DNA from: Polydactylus sextarius
Taxonomy: Eukaryota > Chordata > Actinopteri > Polynemidae
DNA length: 64,000 nt
Direction: 5' to 3'
Assembly: GCA_016801845.1 (NCBI GenBank)
Contig: CM028927.1
Coordinates: 1,920,001 to 1,984,000 of the forward strand
A model generated the notes under the pieces. That model made no database searches, was not told the origin of the DNA, and was given only the letters and a program-made list of their open reading frames with translations. Positions 38,011 through 49,729 of the stretch are shown here, one piece after another. The first letter of the stretch is position 1. Every line of letters begins with the position of its first letter. Made by a program: the position numbers and the translations under genes.

Positions 38011-38638
38011 AACCACTTACTGTAAGTTGTGTGAACGTATCACTGCTGAGCGCTGTGAATACATCCATTTGCACCTGTGTGCCTGCTCTGAGACATGCCA
38101 AGTGTTGTATCAAACTCTATTTAGATTTAATTCAAGGTTGCAGAACAATCTGTTTCTCATCCTCTCTGACAAATAAACATGCCCCTCTGGACCCCATCAT
38201 CTAAATTATGAGTCTGAGAGGTTTTGTTAAAGGGTGCTTACTGTCCAAAGCCCATTAAAAATAGTACATGAGCCACCTTCCCAGATATCTCATGAAGAAT
38301 TTGCTCACACAAAGGTAACTGCAAAATAGCTGAAATGATGCATATTGTTTTGTTTTCATCCTTTTCCATTAAAGCCTCCTTAACTCAAGAACATTTTTCT
38401 TGTCTTGGCATTTGTTACTGTTTAGGCAGTACTAATTATTTTTTTTCAAAACAAGTGCTGCTGTTACAATAACATAATTTAAACAGGCTTGAAAAAAAAA
38501 AAAAACTTTTATTATCTCTGAAATGGACTATAGCAGAAAAAAACAGCCATCACCTGACTTTACGGTGTCACAAACATGTGAACCAGTCAGTCACTTCAAT
38601 CTTTCACAACGGCTGAGCTCTTTGAGAAACAGCCGAGC

Positions 38639-39245
38639 ATGAAGCGGTTGGAATGAGAAAGCGCACCTCCAAGTCGGAGGCCGTGGTGTTCTGCTGGGGT
38701 GGATTGCTCCCTTCATGTTTGGGGTGAATTGCTGCCCCAAATGATGGAGTTCAAGTATGACGGAGTCTCATTCATAAGTGAGGGAAGGACAGGTTGATAG
38801 GCTGACACATGAGATGCCAGCTGTAAAGCATGTGTTCCTTTACAGTGAAAGCAAAGTTTGATTTACCAGTCAGTGTTCCGACCTTCTCCTATGGCCATGA
38901 GCTTTGGGTAGTAACTGAAAGTATGAGTTTACTGGTACAAACAGCTGAAAATGACTGCAGGATCAGTCTTAAAGATAAGGTGAGGAACTCCGAAATCTGG
39001 TGGGAAGTGGACTTCAGAGTAAAAGAAGCCAGTTGTGGTGCTTCAGACCACCTGATCTTCTCGCCATGTCCATCTGGTAGGAGTTCAATCAAGAACACAC
39101 TGGAGAGATGATGTACTTCATTTAGTTTAGGAACACCTCAGGATCCTCTAGGAGGAGCTGTCTCTGAAAGTGTCTCTAAGCAGAGGGACACTTGGAATAA
39201 CACTTGACCTGCTGACACTATCCCTGTGAAAATGGATGGAATAGC
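38639..39245 (+). mobile_element. RTE-like LINE, 3' end of ORF2 (degenerate)
   Basis: The 3' end of a non-LTR retrotransposon whose ORF2 supplied reverse transcriptase for its own copying. A frame at 38830-39111 contains VPTFSYGHELWVVTES and RISLKDKVRNSEI, the C-terminal signature of fish RTE-type (Rex3-like) elements. Upstream wording ('acctccaagtcggaggcc', 'gagttcaagtatgacgg') and downstream wording ('cacactggagagatgatgt', 'cacctcaggatcctc') follow the same element to a GGATGGAA end. It is 5' truncated and has frameshifts, so it is dead. It is the same family as 21850-22500. Confidence 0.85.
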
Positions 39246-40189
39246 AAAACATCTGGAGAACAAGGGAAAAAAAGTACAAAATACATGATAGTTTTATGAA
39301 GCACATTTAAACTCAACATGCTTCTACACAGTTGATCACAATAGTCATCAGTGCATCAATCCAAACAGCCAGGCCTACACACACTGTACCACTGTCTGAT
39401 ATGTTGTTAAAGACCTGCAACTTTTGTTAAGTTGAGTGAGTTGTCTTCAGGCAACTTAATAGCAAGATATCAGTGTTCTATTTTTGCACTACTTATTTTG
39501 TCATGAAGTGATAATTTAGACAATAAAAGATACAGTTTGACAGATGTCCCACACACTGTCACTGGCTCAGCAATAAAACAGTTGATTGTGCATTAATAAG
39601 CTAACATTTAAAAGTTATTTTCTCCAAAAATTGATAACTTTTTAATGGAGTCAGTTAAAGTAATGTTTGAAAGGTGAAACTTAAATAGTAACTAATTACT
39701 GAATTCAACTAACTGTAACTTGTCCAGCACTGGTGATGCATGTGTATTAACTGTAACATTACAAATCTTGGAAGATGATGATGTTTGCTATGAAAATCAA
39801 AATCACATCAGGGTGATGCTGTTTTTTGTGTCATGTGATTATGTGATCAGACACAAAGATGTGTCTGTAAATTTTTTTTTTTTTTTCACTTGATTCTCTG
39901 TTGCAAAACCCTATTAATGTGAAATAAATACTCACTTCATTTAGTCATTTGTGTTCAGACAGAACATACCTCAATACATTTAAAACTAATCATCACTGTT
40001 GTCTGGGAGAGTCAAGTCAATGGTAGGACACAAACCTCTTTATGTCTAAACATAACTATTACATTCTCAGTCAGTTACATCAGCCAGACTTTAGACTTCT
40101 TGTTACTAATGAGATTGAGAGGTTGTTTATTTTCAAATTAAAATCTAAATCATTTCATCATGACAACTAGAATTACTGTCTTACAGTTA
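39246..40189. other. Intergenic sequence, no gene seen
   Basis: AT-rich sequence with a T-run near 39870-39886. No exon or named repeat is recognised. Confidence 0.5.
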
Positions 40190-40352
40190 TATGACCAGTT
40201 CAGTTCACAAACTGTGACCTTGACTTTTGAACTTTGACCACCAAAATCAATTTACTTCATGCTTGATTTCGAATTAGTGTTTGTACTGAAGTTGAAAGGA
40301 GTTCTTGAGACATTATATTCACAAGAATGAGACAGAGGGACGGACAGCCTAA
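40190..40352 (-). repeat. Interspersed teleost repeat, copy C (inverted)
   Basis: The reverse complement carries 'gattttggtggtcaaagtt', 'caaggtcacag' and 'attcttgtgaatataatg', matching the 8531-8720 family in the opposite orientation. An A-rich stretch follows on the + strand. Confidence 0.6.
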
Positions 40353-42239
40353 AAAAAATAAAAAAAAAAAAACCAGGGTTCCCCTCATTTATACATTTTT
40401 GCATTTGGAACTATTTCTTTGAAGGAGCTAGTTAGGTTGTGTGTGTTCCTAAAATATTTATTAGGAGTGGGTAGGGGTGGGAGTAAAGTAGAGATAGATA
40501 GTTATTTCATTCTGAAGGGGAAGAGGACAAGTTAATTCAACTGTTATTACTCTGCAGTCCCTCCCTCAGCTCTGCAAAGCTTCTTCCAGTTAATAACTGT
40601 TGGTTTGACTTTTGGTTCTGGTTTTGGTTCACAGTCTTTGGACTTTGATTTTGATTCACAATCTGGTCTAGTAGAATCATTGCTGGCCTTAGCATGGAGC
40701 AATTCTGTGAGAAAGCTCTGATGAACCCTGATGTCCTCTACCTGCTCAGCAGCAGACAATAGATTAGTGAGTTTGTGAGGGGAGGGCAGAGATGGAAACA
40801 GACCTGGATGAGAGTAAATACTGGACTGGTCATCAGGTGGCTACAAACACAACCGGATAAAATTATTCAACATTGTAAAAGTGATATGTAAATTACAAGC
40901 TAAACCTGGAGAGACTTCTATCAGTTTTCAACATATTTTCCAATTTAGCCACTGACTGGTACCTGATCTGTCTCACAGTGTGTGCTTTCTGTGTTGCCTG
41001 TGGGCCTTGTCCACTGCAGTCCCACCTGCTGGCGAAAGCCAGAAATATCCCTCACTCCATCCTGATCCCATCCAGACACAGCTTTATTACAAACCAGAGG
41101 GCTGTTTGAGGATCAGGTCGCCAGCTGCACATCACAGCTCCATGTACTGGTTGAGGCAACCCCACAGATGAAACATGTTGCCTCATGTGCCTTGTCAACA
41201 TGGGACCAGCACCAAAATGCCAATGACACCTTTGGTTTAATATGTAAGGCATACACTGTAATACATCTGTGCTGCTATGGTGGTAAAAAGAGATTTATGA
41301 CACACAACAAGCCATTAAGGAGCTGTGTGTGGTGGGGTAATCTGGGGGGGAAATGGGGTGGAAATTCTCTTCTTCATGCCACATTGATTCATCCTTCAGT
41401 GAGAGAAACCTCCCCATTATGCACACCTCATCTAAAAGGGCCGTAGGATGATTATTGTGGGCCCACACTACACTGATCCCAGGTCTGCTGCGAGGTCAAC
41501 AGAGGTCCTCCCTGCAGCATCTGGATTCTCAGGAGCCTGCCACAACTGCTTGATCCATGGAATGTTGATAATATTGCTGCAAAAAGTGCGAGGTGCACCA
41601 ACATGTATCATGGTCGGGGGAGGGAGATCTGTTTCACAATAACAGGTTATTACATAGTGTTGCATCTCCATAATGTAACATTTCGTTTCAGTCTTTAAGT
41701 CTTTTTTTTACAGTCACTGTGGGTGCTTAAAGGCAGATTATGAATGGTTCATCTTTACCTCAGGATCAGGATCAGAAATGGGACACGCGTCACAATGGTA
41801 ACCATGGAAACTGCTACAAACCACGAAAAAATATTTGGCTGTACTCTACATTTACTTTTTAATAAATGGTAAATTTTAAAGTCTTTATAGTTAAGACAGG
41901 CTAAAAAAAAAAAGCTATGCAAATCTCCAAGATATATGAAGTGCATTGTGATCAAAAACTCCATTCCAAATATACAACTAAACTGCTAACACATAGGTGC
42001 TAGGTTTAGATAAGAGAGTTTACCAATGAGCCGACCAGACCTCTGCAGCCTGCTCCTCATCTCTGTGTGAGGCAGAGCTACATTAACCACTTCTCTACCA
42101 GCATAACAAACCTACATCTGCAGCTGAATTGTCACATTATGTAGTTACATTGTCGATAATGTAGGTGGTGAAGAATTGGTGGAACCAATTGCTGGTATCA
42201 TTAAATTTATTGTTCCACTTTTTTGTCCTTCCTTCACGC
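40353..42239. other. Intergenic sequence, no gene assigned
   Basis: No exon is recognised. A minus-strand frame at 40547-40759 has a low-complexity Lys/Ser/Pro/Glu stretch (CESKSKSKDCEPKPEPKVKP) but no start context, splice partners or family match. The block 40980-41670 is more GC-balanced and could be a decayed mobile element, which I cannot name. Confidence 0.4.
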
Positions 42240-42730
42240 CCATCTACTTTCGGTCCAGGGGTCCTCTGATCATAAAAATTATGAACTAGTGTCTATGGAG
42301 GGAAAAAAATATTTTCTGGTCCTGTTTGAAATGTGTCATGTTTTTCACATATGATGTTTGTGAATCTTAACGATAATTTTTGACATGAAGAGAGCACTGT
42401 TTAGTGACAGGCAGCAAACGTTACTTTAGGTTTTGTGTGAGACCACGTAGCGGACTACAGGGCTCGATTTGCTAAATTTACGTCACCATCAAACTCTGAC
42501 AGCTAATGTTAGTTTAACAGCTAGCTATGCAACCTGCGAAACCTAGGAACCTAGGAAAATATCTCACCTGGTAAGTTTTAGCCACCTACTCCTACACTGT
42601 TAAATTTTTTGGTTTGTAGTTGAACCAGTTACGTATTTTCAGAAGCATATAAATCAGCAATTACACCACAAGTATAGACTTGACTCACACACAATAGTTA
42701 TGATTTAAATCAAGATACAACATATGTGCA
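42240..42730 (-). repeat. Unnamed ~0.5-kb repeat, copy 2 (inverted)
   Basis: The reverse complement of this block aligns along its length with 33113-33650, diverged by scattered substitutions and small gaps. It lacks part of copy 1 around 33245-33310. The sequence past 'cacatatg' at one end and past 'gtagatg' at the other does not match, which sets approximate element limits. Confidence 0.8.
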
Positions 42731-43299
42731 ATGTAATTTTTTTTTCAATCTAAGGACCTAGTGGGTCCACTGGAAGGGGTGTGACGATCATGAGGATATC
42801 TATGATACGTGTCGCCCTTTACATGCCGCTGATTTCCACAATGCTTTGCATTAATCAGGGCGTGACTTCAGTGATTACGTCATGTTGGTGAGCTCAAAAC
42901 TGCATCTCACAATGTTTATAATCCACGTTACATCCATTCTCTCTGCCCCATGTTTCATGTTTGCATCGAGGATGCCACTTACATGTTTAAACTCTCAACA
43001 TTAAATTGGAATGCTGACATTTATTAAAAGAAGGCAAATCAGAATCATAATACTTTAGAGATCACTAGACAAAAGTTGGACTGTTACAGTTGCTTAAACC
43101 ATGACAAATATCTACTGACAATAATTCTACTAGAAGAGAAGAAAAGAGAAAAATAGAGTAGAACGATGTGCATTATGTATGCATTGCGCATCTAGTAAAT
43201 ACATTAGAGTCTATTAACACAGAGTCTGTCTCTGAGGGAGGAGTTAAAAGTCTGATGACCACAGACAGGAGTGACTTCCTGTTGTGTTCTGTGGTTCAT
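42731..43299. other. Intergenic sequence, no gene seen
   Basis: Nothing recognised apart from a short mixed-composition patch at 42780-42900. Confidence 0.45.
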
Positions 43300-44260
43300 C
43301 TGGGTGAAGTGAGTCTTTTACTCAATGCACTCTCGTGCTCAACAGTGTCATAGACATTGTACAGATTATCTGAAGTTGAGACAGCATTCTCTTCTCGGGG
43401 TCAGGGTCAGTCACCCCCACCACATCATGGCTGTGAATGAGTTTATTAAGTCTGTTGGCATCTTCTACCCTCACGCTGCTGTCCCAGCACACAACAGCAA
43501 ACAGGATCACACTGGTCACCACAGACTCATAGAACATCCGCAGCATCATCCAGCAGATGTTGAAGGATCCTGAGCCTCCTCAAATGGAGGCAGCTTTTTG
43601 TAAACAGCTCCAGAGTTCTTTGACCTGTCCAGTTTAATTTTAATAAGGATTTGCAGATACTTTTGGTCCTCCACAGTGTCCACAGAGACCTCTTGTGTAG
43701 AGACACGGACCAGGGTCCTTGCAAAGTCAGCCTTCCTGGAGTCTTTTCTGTTGTCTTCTCACATGGTCAGATGTGAATGACACTGTGGAGGTCACAGGAG
43801 GGGGAGGGTTGGAGTCATTTGCATGAAGAGGACAGGATGTGGTGCTGCGAGGGGGGGAGGAAGATGCAAAAGAGTGGGTGATCCAGCAGGATAGACAGCA
43901 GATGAGTCCTGGGGGGTAGACTGGGGCCACAGATTAAATTTGTTGGCTCAGTCCACCAGACCCTTCTCTGTTGCCAGTCTGTCTGAACCCAGTGATGGTC
44001 CTTATGCAGCCACACCTCTCGTCAATTGTTCTGCTGCCATCCCTTCCAGCTTCATCCTATTGATGTTCTCCCTGATGCCTATTTTCAGCTCTCCTGTATT
44101 TTTTCACCTCTTCCATATTACCATCACTTGAAGTCTTCCTCTTTACAAATGAGTTGTGCTTGATCATCTTATTATCTGTAAACATGGTCAGTTGACACAT
44201 GGCGTAATTATTTGATATTTTCGGACAGTAATTATTCTGTTGTCCCAAAGTTAATGCAGT
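43300..44260 (-). mobile_element. LINE ORF2 C-terminal fragment, antisense, degenerate
   Basis: Read on the minus strand, the frame at 43549-43322 gives MLRMFYESVVTSVILFAVVC, then NRLNKLIHS and EKRMLSQL. This is the C-terminal region of a fish non-LTR retrotransposon ORF2 (pattern LRxFYxSVVxSxxxFAVVCW...RLNKL...ERRML). Adjacent pieces to about 43725 continue it upstream in other frames. Wording at 43950-44130 ('gtctgaacccagtgatggt') looks like the same element's flank. Frameshifts and stops break the frame, so it is inactive. Clade (CR1, L2 or Rex1 group) is not certain. Confidence 0.8.
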
Positions 44261-46489
44261 TGTATTCTTGTTAAATCCTGTCTGCAGCACTGAACATCAC
44301 GATTTCCTTATTCACAAACTGAGCGTGACTTTAGCTCATTCCATATTTCACTGACTCAATTTGCAGTATATCCGCCCAACACAGAGAAAAGCAGCAGTAA
44401 ATCCACTTTTTCCATTTCACTCAAAAATCTAAGCCCTGTGGTAAAGACCATTCTCTGTCCTCTCTTTGATTTGACATTTCATTTTATTATTTTTTGCCAC
44501 TGGGCTGGCTGCACTGTGATGGCAGGATGACAAGGAGGGGTAATACTGGCACAAAGTGGCCCTCGAGTGCATCAGCGGCCAAAGCTTGAAACAGAGCAGC
44601 GGTCAAGGTTATGATGCAATGAAAGCCATTTTCCTCATATTTCTGTGCTTTAGGCCACTGTGGAACAATTTCAGAGCAGTGCTGCTTTGTCCCAGACCCC
44701 TAACATGTCATTTAAATTCTGACTGTGAAACCAGATTGGTCAAAACACTGAAATCCACCTCTAATGCCACAACCTTTTCAGGACTAAACTGTTGGATTCA
44801 GTTTCGTGACAGCATTTCTTACTGTTTTCACTATAAAAACGATTCACTGTGAACAGTCTGATTAAGATCCTATGGCTTAATTTGATCTACTGCTGATTCG
44901 GTCATCTAGTTTGGAGCTGCTTCAAAGTTTCTAATTAACTAGATACAGAAGAAAAAAAAGACACTCTTCAAAGTGAGTATTTTTAATTAATAGTAGAGAA
45001 TTAGAAGAGAGGGACTGGGAGCTTTATTGATCTTTTACCACTTTTAATTAACTAAGTGAGTTATTTTGTAGCTCAGTTACATTCCTTAGAGCAGCTCATT
45101 TATGTGGCATAACACCTGATTCAAGTCTTGTTTTTGAGGCAAGTCTTATATTTGATGATGTAAAAAGTAGTTCTGCTTCCCGCTGTGTTCTATTCTGTTT
45201 TTTATTATTTCTATAAACATTTTTTTGCAGTTTTTTTTTTTAAACTGTCACCATGTTTGCAGCTTCTACATTTACATGCTGTCATCCTTCTATACAGATG
45301 GCACAATTGAGTGAGAATTGAATTCATGATTTCATGATAATAGTTAAGGCACTTAATGGGACAATTAAGTCTGTTTTCAATAGCTACAGTCCCGTCATGT
45401 GTATGGTCCTCATCCTGAATCTCATTCATTCCCAATGAAGACATGAATCTTTAACAAGGCAATTAGTCTACAGTGTTCTCTTAAGTACAGTGGTACCACA
45501 AGGTACAAGCTTTGTTTCAGGTGTTTCAGGTATTTGATCATGTATCAAATCATCATGTGTCATGGTCTGTCTCTGGATCAGTCTCTGGATCATTTCAGTT
45601 TGATTAGTACATGGGTTGTGTTCTTCGTGCCTTGTCCTATTTATTTGCTTGCTTTCTTGGATCATGAGCACCTGGTACTTTTATCCTCTTTTGAATTTGT
45701 CTGTGTAGAGCAAGTGAAAAGAACTTCAGGAGTGTTTATTGTCATGTACTCCACAACAATGCAACATGATTGCCAGTGATGAAATTCTTGGTACTTCATG
45801 TTGACTCAACTTTGGGTAACATAATAGAATAAATAGGTCGAAGTATTAAGTAAACTGTAGGAGGGAATAATAGTCGGGGGATGACAGTGTGGTTAAGGTG
45901 GTCTACATGTGGAGGCAGACGAGGCTGGATGTGGTTCTGGGTTTTCAGGGGGACCACATGATCCTGAGTTATATAGCATAAATCAGTCAAGAACAAGCAA
46001 AACAAGATCGAGGGTTACCACTGAGGTATAACAATGAACTGACAAAGACAGGAGTTCAGTGTCAGGATGATAAGCTGCAGCAGAAGCATGTGGTGAATCA
46101 GGAGGATGAACTGCAGGTGTGTGGAGGTGAGCTGTGGGAGAGCAGGTAGCCACACCCAGGCTAAAGACATCAATCACACCTACACACTCCAGTTACCCAG
46201 AGAGACGGACCGGAACTGACACATAACAAGATGGGTAGAAGAATGGGGACAGACACAGGGACACAGCTCCTTACATCCATGATAGAGATCGCAGAGAAAA
46301 TCAATGACCAACTGACCCACCTACACAACAACCATCCGTTGCCAATGTAGCTGCAAAGATTCATTTCTCAAAACAGCTCTGTTTCTGTTTCTGTTTTGTG
46401 CAAGTGCTAAAGAAGGCAGGTGGACATGCTCATTTGATATTTTGTCACTATACATGTTGGATTTTGATTTTAATAAATATGCATATATA
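44261..46489. other. Intergenic sequence with possible decayed repeats
   Basis: No exon is recognised. Segments 45540-45680 and 46030-46330 read like decayed LTR-element or other interspersed fish repeat sequence, without a protein domain to confirm it. Confidence 0.4.
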
Positions 46490-46559
46490 TCTCCCTCTCA
46501 CCCTCCTGGGTGGTATCTGTGTGTGTTATTCTCAAGCTCGGGTCCTCTACGAGAGGCCT

Positions 46560-46561
<2 letters not shown>
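46490..46561 (+). repeat. Short interspersed repeat fragment
   Basis: The wording 'ctcaagctcgggtcctctac' and 'gagaggcctgg' matches a common fish repeat. The copy is cut off by the adjoining (TA)n tract. Confidence 0.45.

Positions 46562-46599
<38 letters not shown>
46562..46599. repeat. (TA)n microsatellite
   Basis: Nineteen TA units, uninterrupted. Such a tract can extrude as a cruciform and is prone to length error in assembly. Confidence 0.95.
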
Positions 46600-46606
<7 letters not shown>

Positions 46607-46729
46607 GACATATATTGTGCTGAGATCCACTAGTAATTTGGTGCAGATCCTACTAAATTCACTTAAAGAGTTGTATTAACAATTCATTTTAATTTTTTTT
46701 TAAATGCCATTAATGTGAAATAATGTCCT

Positions 46730-46847
46730 CTCCATTGTTACTAAGTACTGCCCACTGTAGGAACGGCTGTGTTCTCCATTATATAATGTAAAATGCCTTG
46801 AGATAAATGTTTTTATGATTTGGCGCTATGCAAATAAACTTGACTTG
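46730..46847 (+). repeat. 'gatttggcgctat' tail repeat, copy 2
   Basis: It shares 'atgccttgagataaatg' and 'tttatgatttggcgctat' with the tails at 36050 and 49667, ending in AAATAAACTTGACTTG. Confidence 0.6.
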
Positions 46848-48979
46848 CACACAGCACCAGCATCATTTACAGTAACAATGCTAATTTCATTCAACATGCA
46901 ACTAGTAAAATGACAGAATAACAATAAAAGCTGGACAGACGTGTAGGACTGGTTGGCCTTGGCAGAGGTACACACTCTTCTCTGTGCCGTTCCAGTTGGG
47001 GACATTTTCAGATGCAAATTAATACAAATTTGCTGCACTAGTGAGTATTTACCATGAGGACATGTCAGCCTGTGTAACGATGTTGCTCACTGATGTGTTT
47101 TTAATAGTTTCTGGACAACAATGTAGCTCTGTGGCACAGAGGAAGATAATAAATCAGGCAATAGATACACAGACTGTATTTGTTACAAGGATCCAGTCAT
47201 TGTTGGTTTACCTCCTCTCATGGGACTTGTTGACAATAAAAGAAAAAAAAAATACAGGAAAAATACAATACAACAATACTCTCAGATTAAAGACATACCA
47301 CACACATTCATATGAATATCATATGAATCTGATGTGATTGCAGATTTGTAAATATAGAATTGTTATTTAAATGACATGTAAGAATAAATAGCAATATGGT
47401 GACAGAGATAATCTGATGCTCTGTAATTCTGGTGAAACAAGCAGCTTGAAGCTGCTAAATTCGAGACCGAAATTGCATTTGTGGACATGTTCATCATGTC
47501 GCTCCTGCAGAGATTCCCCTCTGTTTTGGAGCCTGCCTGCTGAGATTTTTGTCGAAACTAGAGCCATAAATACAGCTGGACTCTGTGAGGGGTTACTGCC
47601 AAGCTGGAGAAAATACATGTCTCTTTATGTTGCTGTTTTTTATCATTTTCGGGATTTTGGGTAAATAAAATTAGGTGTAATTTTGTGGATCAGTAAGTGA
47701 ACATCACATCTACATTGCTATAGACAGAATAACAGAAAAGCATTTAGTTTCAACTGTGCAATAAATGATGCAATTGCAATTTATATCACCTCTTACCAGG
47801 ACATACTCCATATTATTAAATTAAAGTACAACAATTTTACCCTGCGGTGGGTGCTATAGCACAGCCAAGTGATATTATAATTCAAAAAGGTTTCTAACTA
47901 GGAACATTTAATAGCAGGTTTATTGTTAAATCATTAAATAAAGTTTATTGTGTGTAAGTAGACATTTAGATGTGAGGCCGATGCCAGGGGAAATGAAATA
48001 GATATGTCAATGTAAATCTGTCAAAGAAATGTTTTTATGAAATTATGTCATGACGACAGTTCAACACAAAGGTCAGGACGTCGCTAAAAAGACATTCAGC
48101 ATCTGGGGACCATGTTTCACTTTCATATTTAATGGCAATTTCCCCATTGAGAACACCACTGATTTTAAACATCTGTTTACACATGTTGGAGCTTTACTCT
48201 ATTTTATCAATGTCAAAATGAAAAAGAACCTGTAGACATGTGGAGTTAGTGGTCATCTCTGCTTGATGCTAGATGCTGGAATAACACACCTGAATGTCCC
48301 ACTGAACTGGCATTCGGGGAGATGATCGCTTGACTGTGTGTCTGGCAGTGTGTTGAGTAGAACTCTTAAACACTGGAGTAGATTTGTTTTCAGGACATTA
48401 AGTAATTAAATGGACTGTGACAAATCTAGAATTCCAGCCTTCTGCACTTTATAATTTGTGTCAACAGTTAGTGAAAACGTGACAAGTAGTGTGTCTTTTG
48501 TGTAGTGAGGTAGACTGTGAATGTACAGCTGATCACATGTCTGCAGTGAGTCTTTGTGTTTACCGACTACAACTCCAGCTTTTTACTTTTAAGCTTTGCG
48601 CAAATGTTTTCAACCAATCCCAAGCAGACTGCTTGTTTGACACACATGTTGTCACATTGAGCTTCCACTTTTTAGAGTGTCAGAGTGATGAGTAAAAGTG
48701 ACCGATCTGATCTATTTTTCGATATAAGTTACTGTGACACATCAATCTGTCTGTTAGTCTGAGCAAACTGACATTGTGTCAGTTCAGTCAGTGCAGTTAA
48801 CTAATCAGCAGGTAGTGGTTGGTCTCAGATGCACATTATAGCTGCTTTATTACGTTTGTACCAGTCTTCATTTTGGAGCTAATTCTATAAAAGATATAAC
48901 ACAGAGACACAAGATCAATAAGAGATAAAAAATAATTCTAGTTTTGTTATTTTTTTGTTTTATTTGTATTACATTCCTA
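46848..48979. other. Intergenic sequence, no gene seen
   Basis: No exon is recognised. 'catctggggaccatgtttca' and 'atttaatggcaatttc' near 48098-48145 faintly resemble the flank of the 8531 repeat family. Confidence 0.45.
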
Positions 48980-49460
48980 TTCTGGCCTCCATAAGATTCT
49001 TTTATTTGATTTTAAATCTTAACACGGTCTTGCCCTGCCCTACCTCTCTGAGCTGCTCCATCCATACGCCCAGTGCCTCAGGTCAGCTGATCAGCTGCTC
49101 CTGGAGGTACCGAGGTCTAAGTGGAAGCTCAGAGGGGATAGAGCCTTTTCTGCTGCCGATCCCAAACTGTGGAATGACCTCCCACTGCACATCAGACAAG
49201 CCCCTTCACTGTCCATTTTTAAAACTCATCTTAAAACCCACTTTTACTCCTTGGCTTTTAAGACAGTGTGAGACTCTGTTCTTGTTTTAGTGTTTTATTG
49301 TTTTTATTTTTATTTTATTTTAACATTGTCATTGTTTTATTGTTTTTTTTTTTTTATTATATCTTTTATTTTTATGTTCAATTCTTGTTCAGATACATCA
49401 CTTTGTTGTCAGTGTTGGCTGTTCTATAAATTTGCTCTATAAATAAAGCTGAGTTGAGTT
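48980..49460 (+). mobile_element. L2-like LINE, ORF2 C-terminus and 3' tail
   Basis: A single frame from about 49027 reads LALPYLSELLHPYAQCLRSA, then DRAFSAADPKLWNDLPLHIR, then PSLSIFKTHLKTHFYSLAF and a stop near 49271. This is the conserved C-terminal signature of fish L2-group (Maui-like) non-LTR retrotransposons. The T-rich 3' UTR runs to 'ctataaataaagctgagttg'. Only the 3' end is present, as expected of a 5'-truncated insertion. The last part of the frame is intact, though 5' of 49024 a frameshift is needed. Confidence 0.88.
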
Positions 49461-49499
49461 ATTGTACCTACTGCTGATTGTAACAGTATATGTTGTCTC

Positions 49500-49729
49500 T
49501 TCCTGGTCTCCCTCTTTTCTTTTCACTCCAGGTTGAGGCCGGTTGGTCTACTCTGAGTCTGGTTCTTGAGGTTTCATCCTGTTAAAAGGAAGTTTTAACA
49601 GTCACAAATTGTTGGTCACTGTGGGAGCTGTTGGATTTATCTAATATATTCTATATATAATATTTTTAAAGTGCCTTGAGATAAATATATTTTTATGATT
49701 TAGCACTATGCAAATAAAATTGACTTGGT
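49500..49729 (+). repeat. 'gatttggcgctat' tail repeat, copy 3
   Basis: The body reads 'gagtctggttcttgaggttt' and 'cctgttaaaaggaagtttta', followed by the shared tail at 49667-49729. This wording is very common in fish genomes. It follows the L2-like LINE by only 40 bp, in the same orientation, so it may be a separate insertion or a neighbouring tail. Confidence 0.65.

Noticed and set aside
40547..40759. Lys/Ser/Pro/Glu-rich minus-strand frame as a gene
   Set aside because: Low-complexity composition only; no partner exons, promoter or family match.
44160..44190. miR-30-like 'tctgtaaacatgg' word
   Set aside because: It matches only the first bases of the miR-30 seed region, diverges after that, and no hairpin partner was seen.
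46398..46679. Open frames with an (IY)n stretch
   Set aside because: They are translations of the (TA)n microsatellite.
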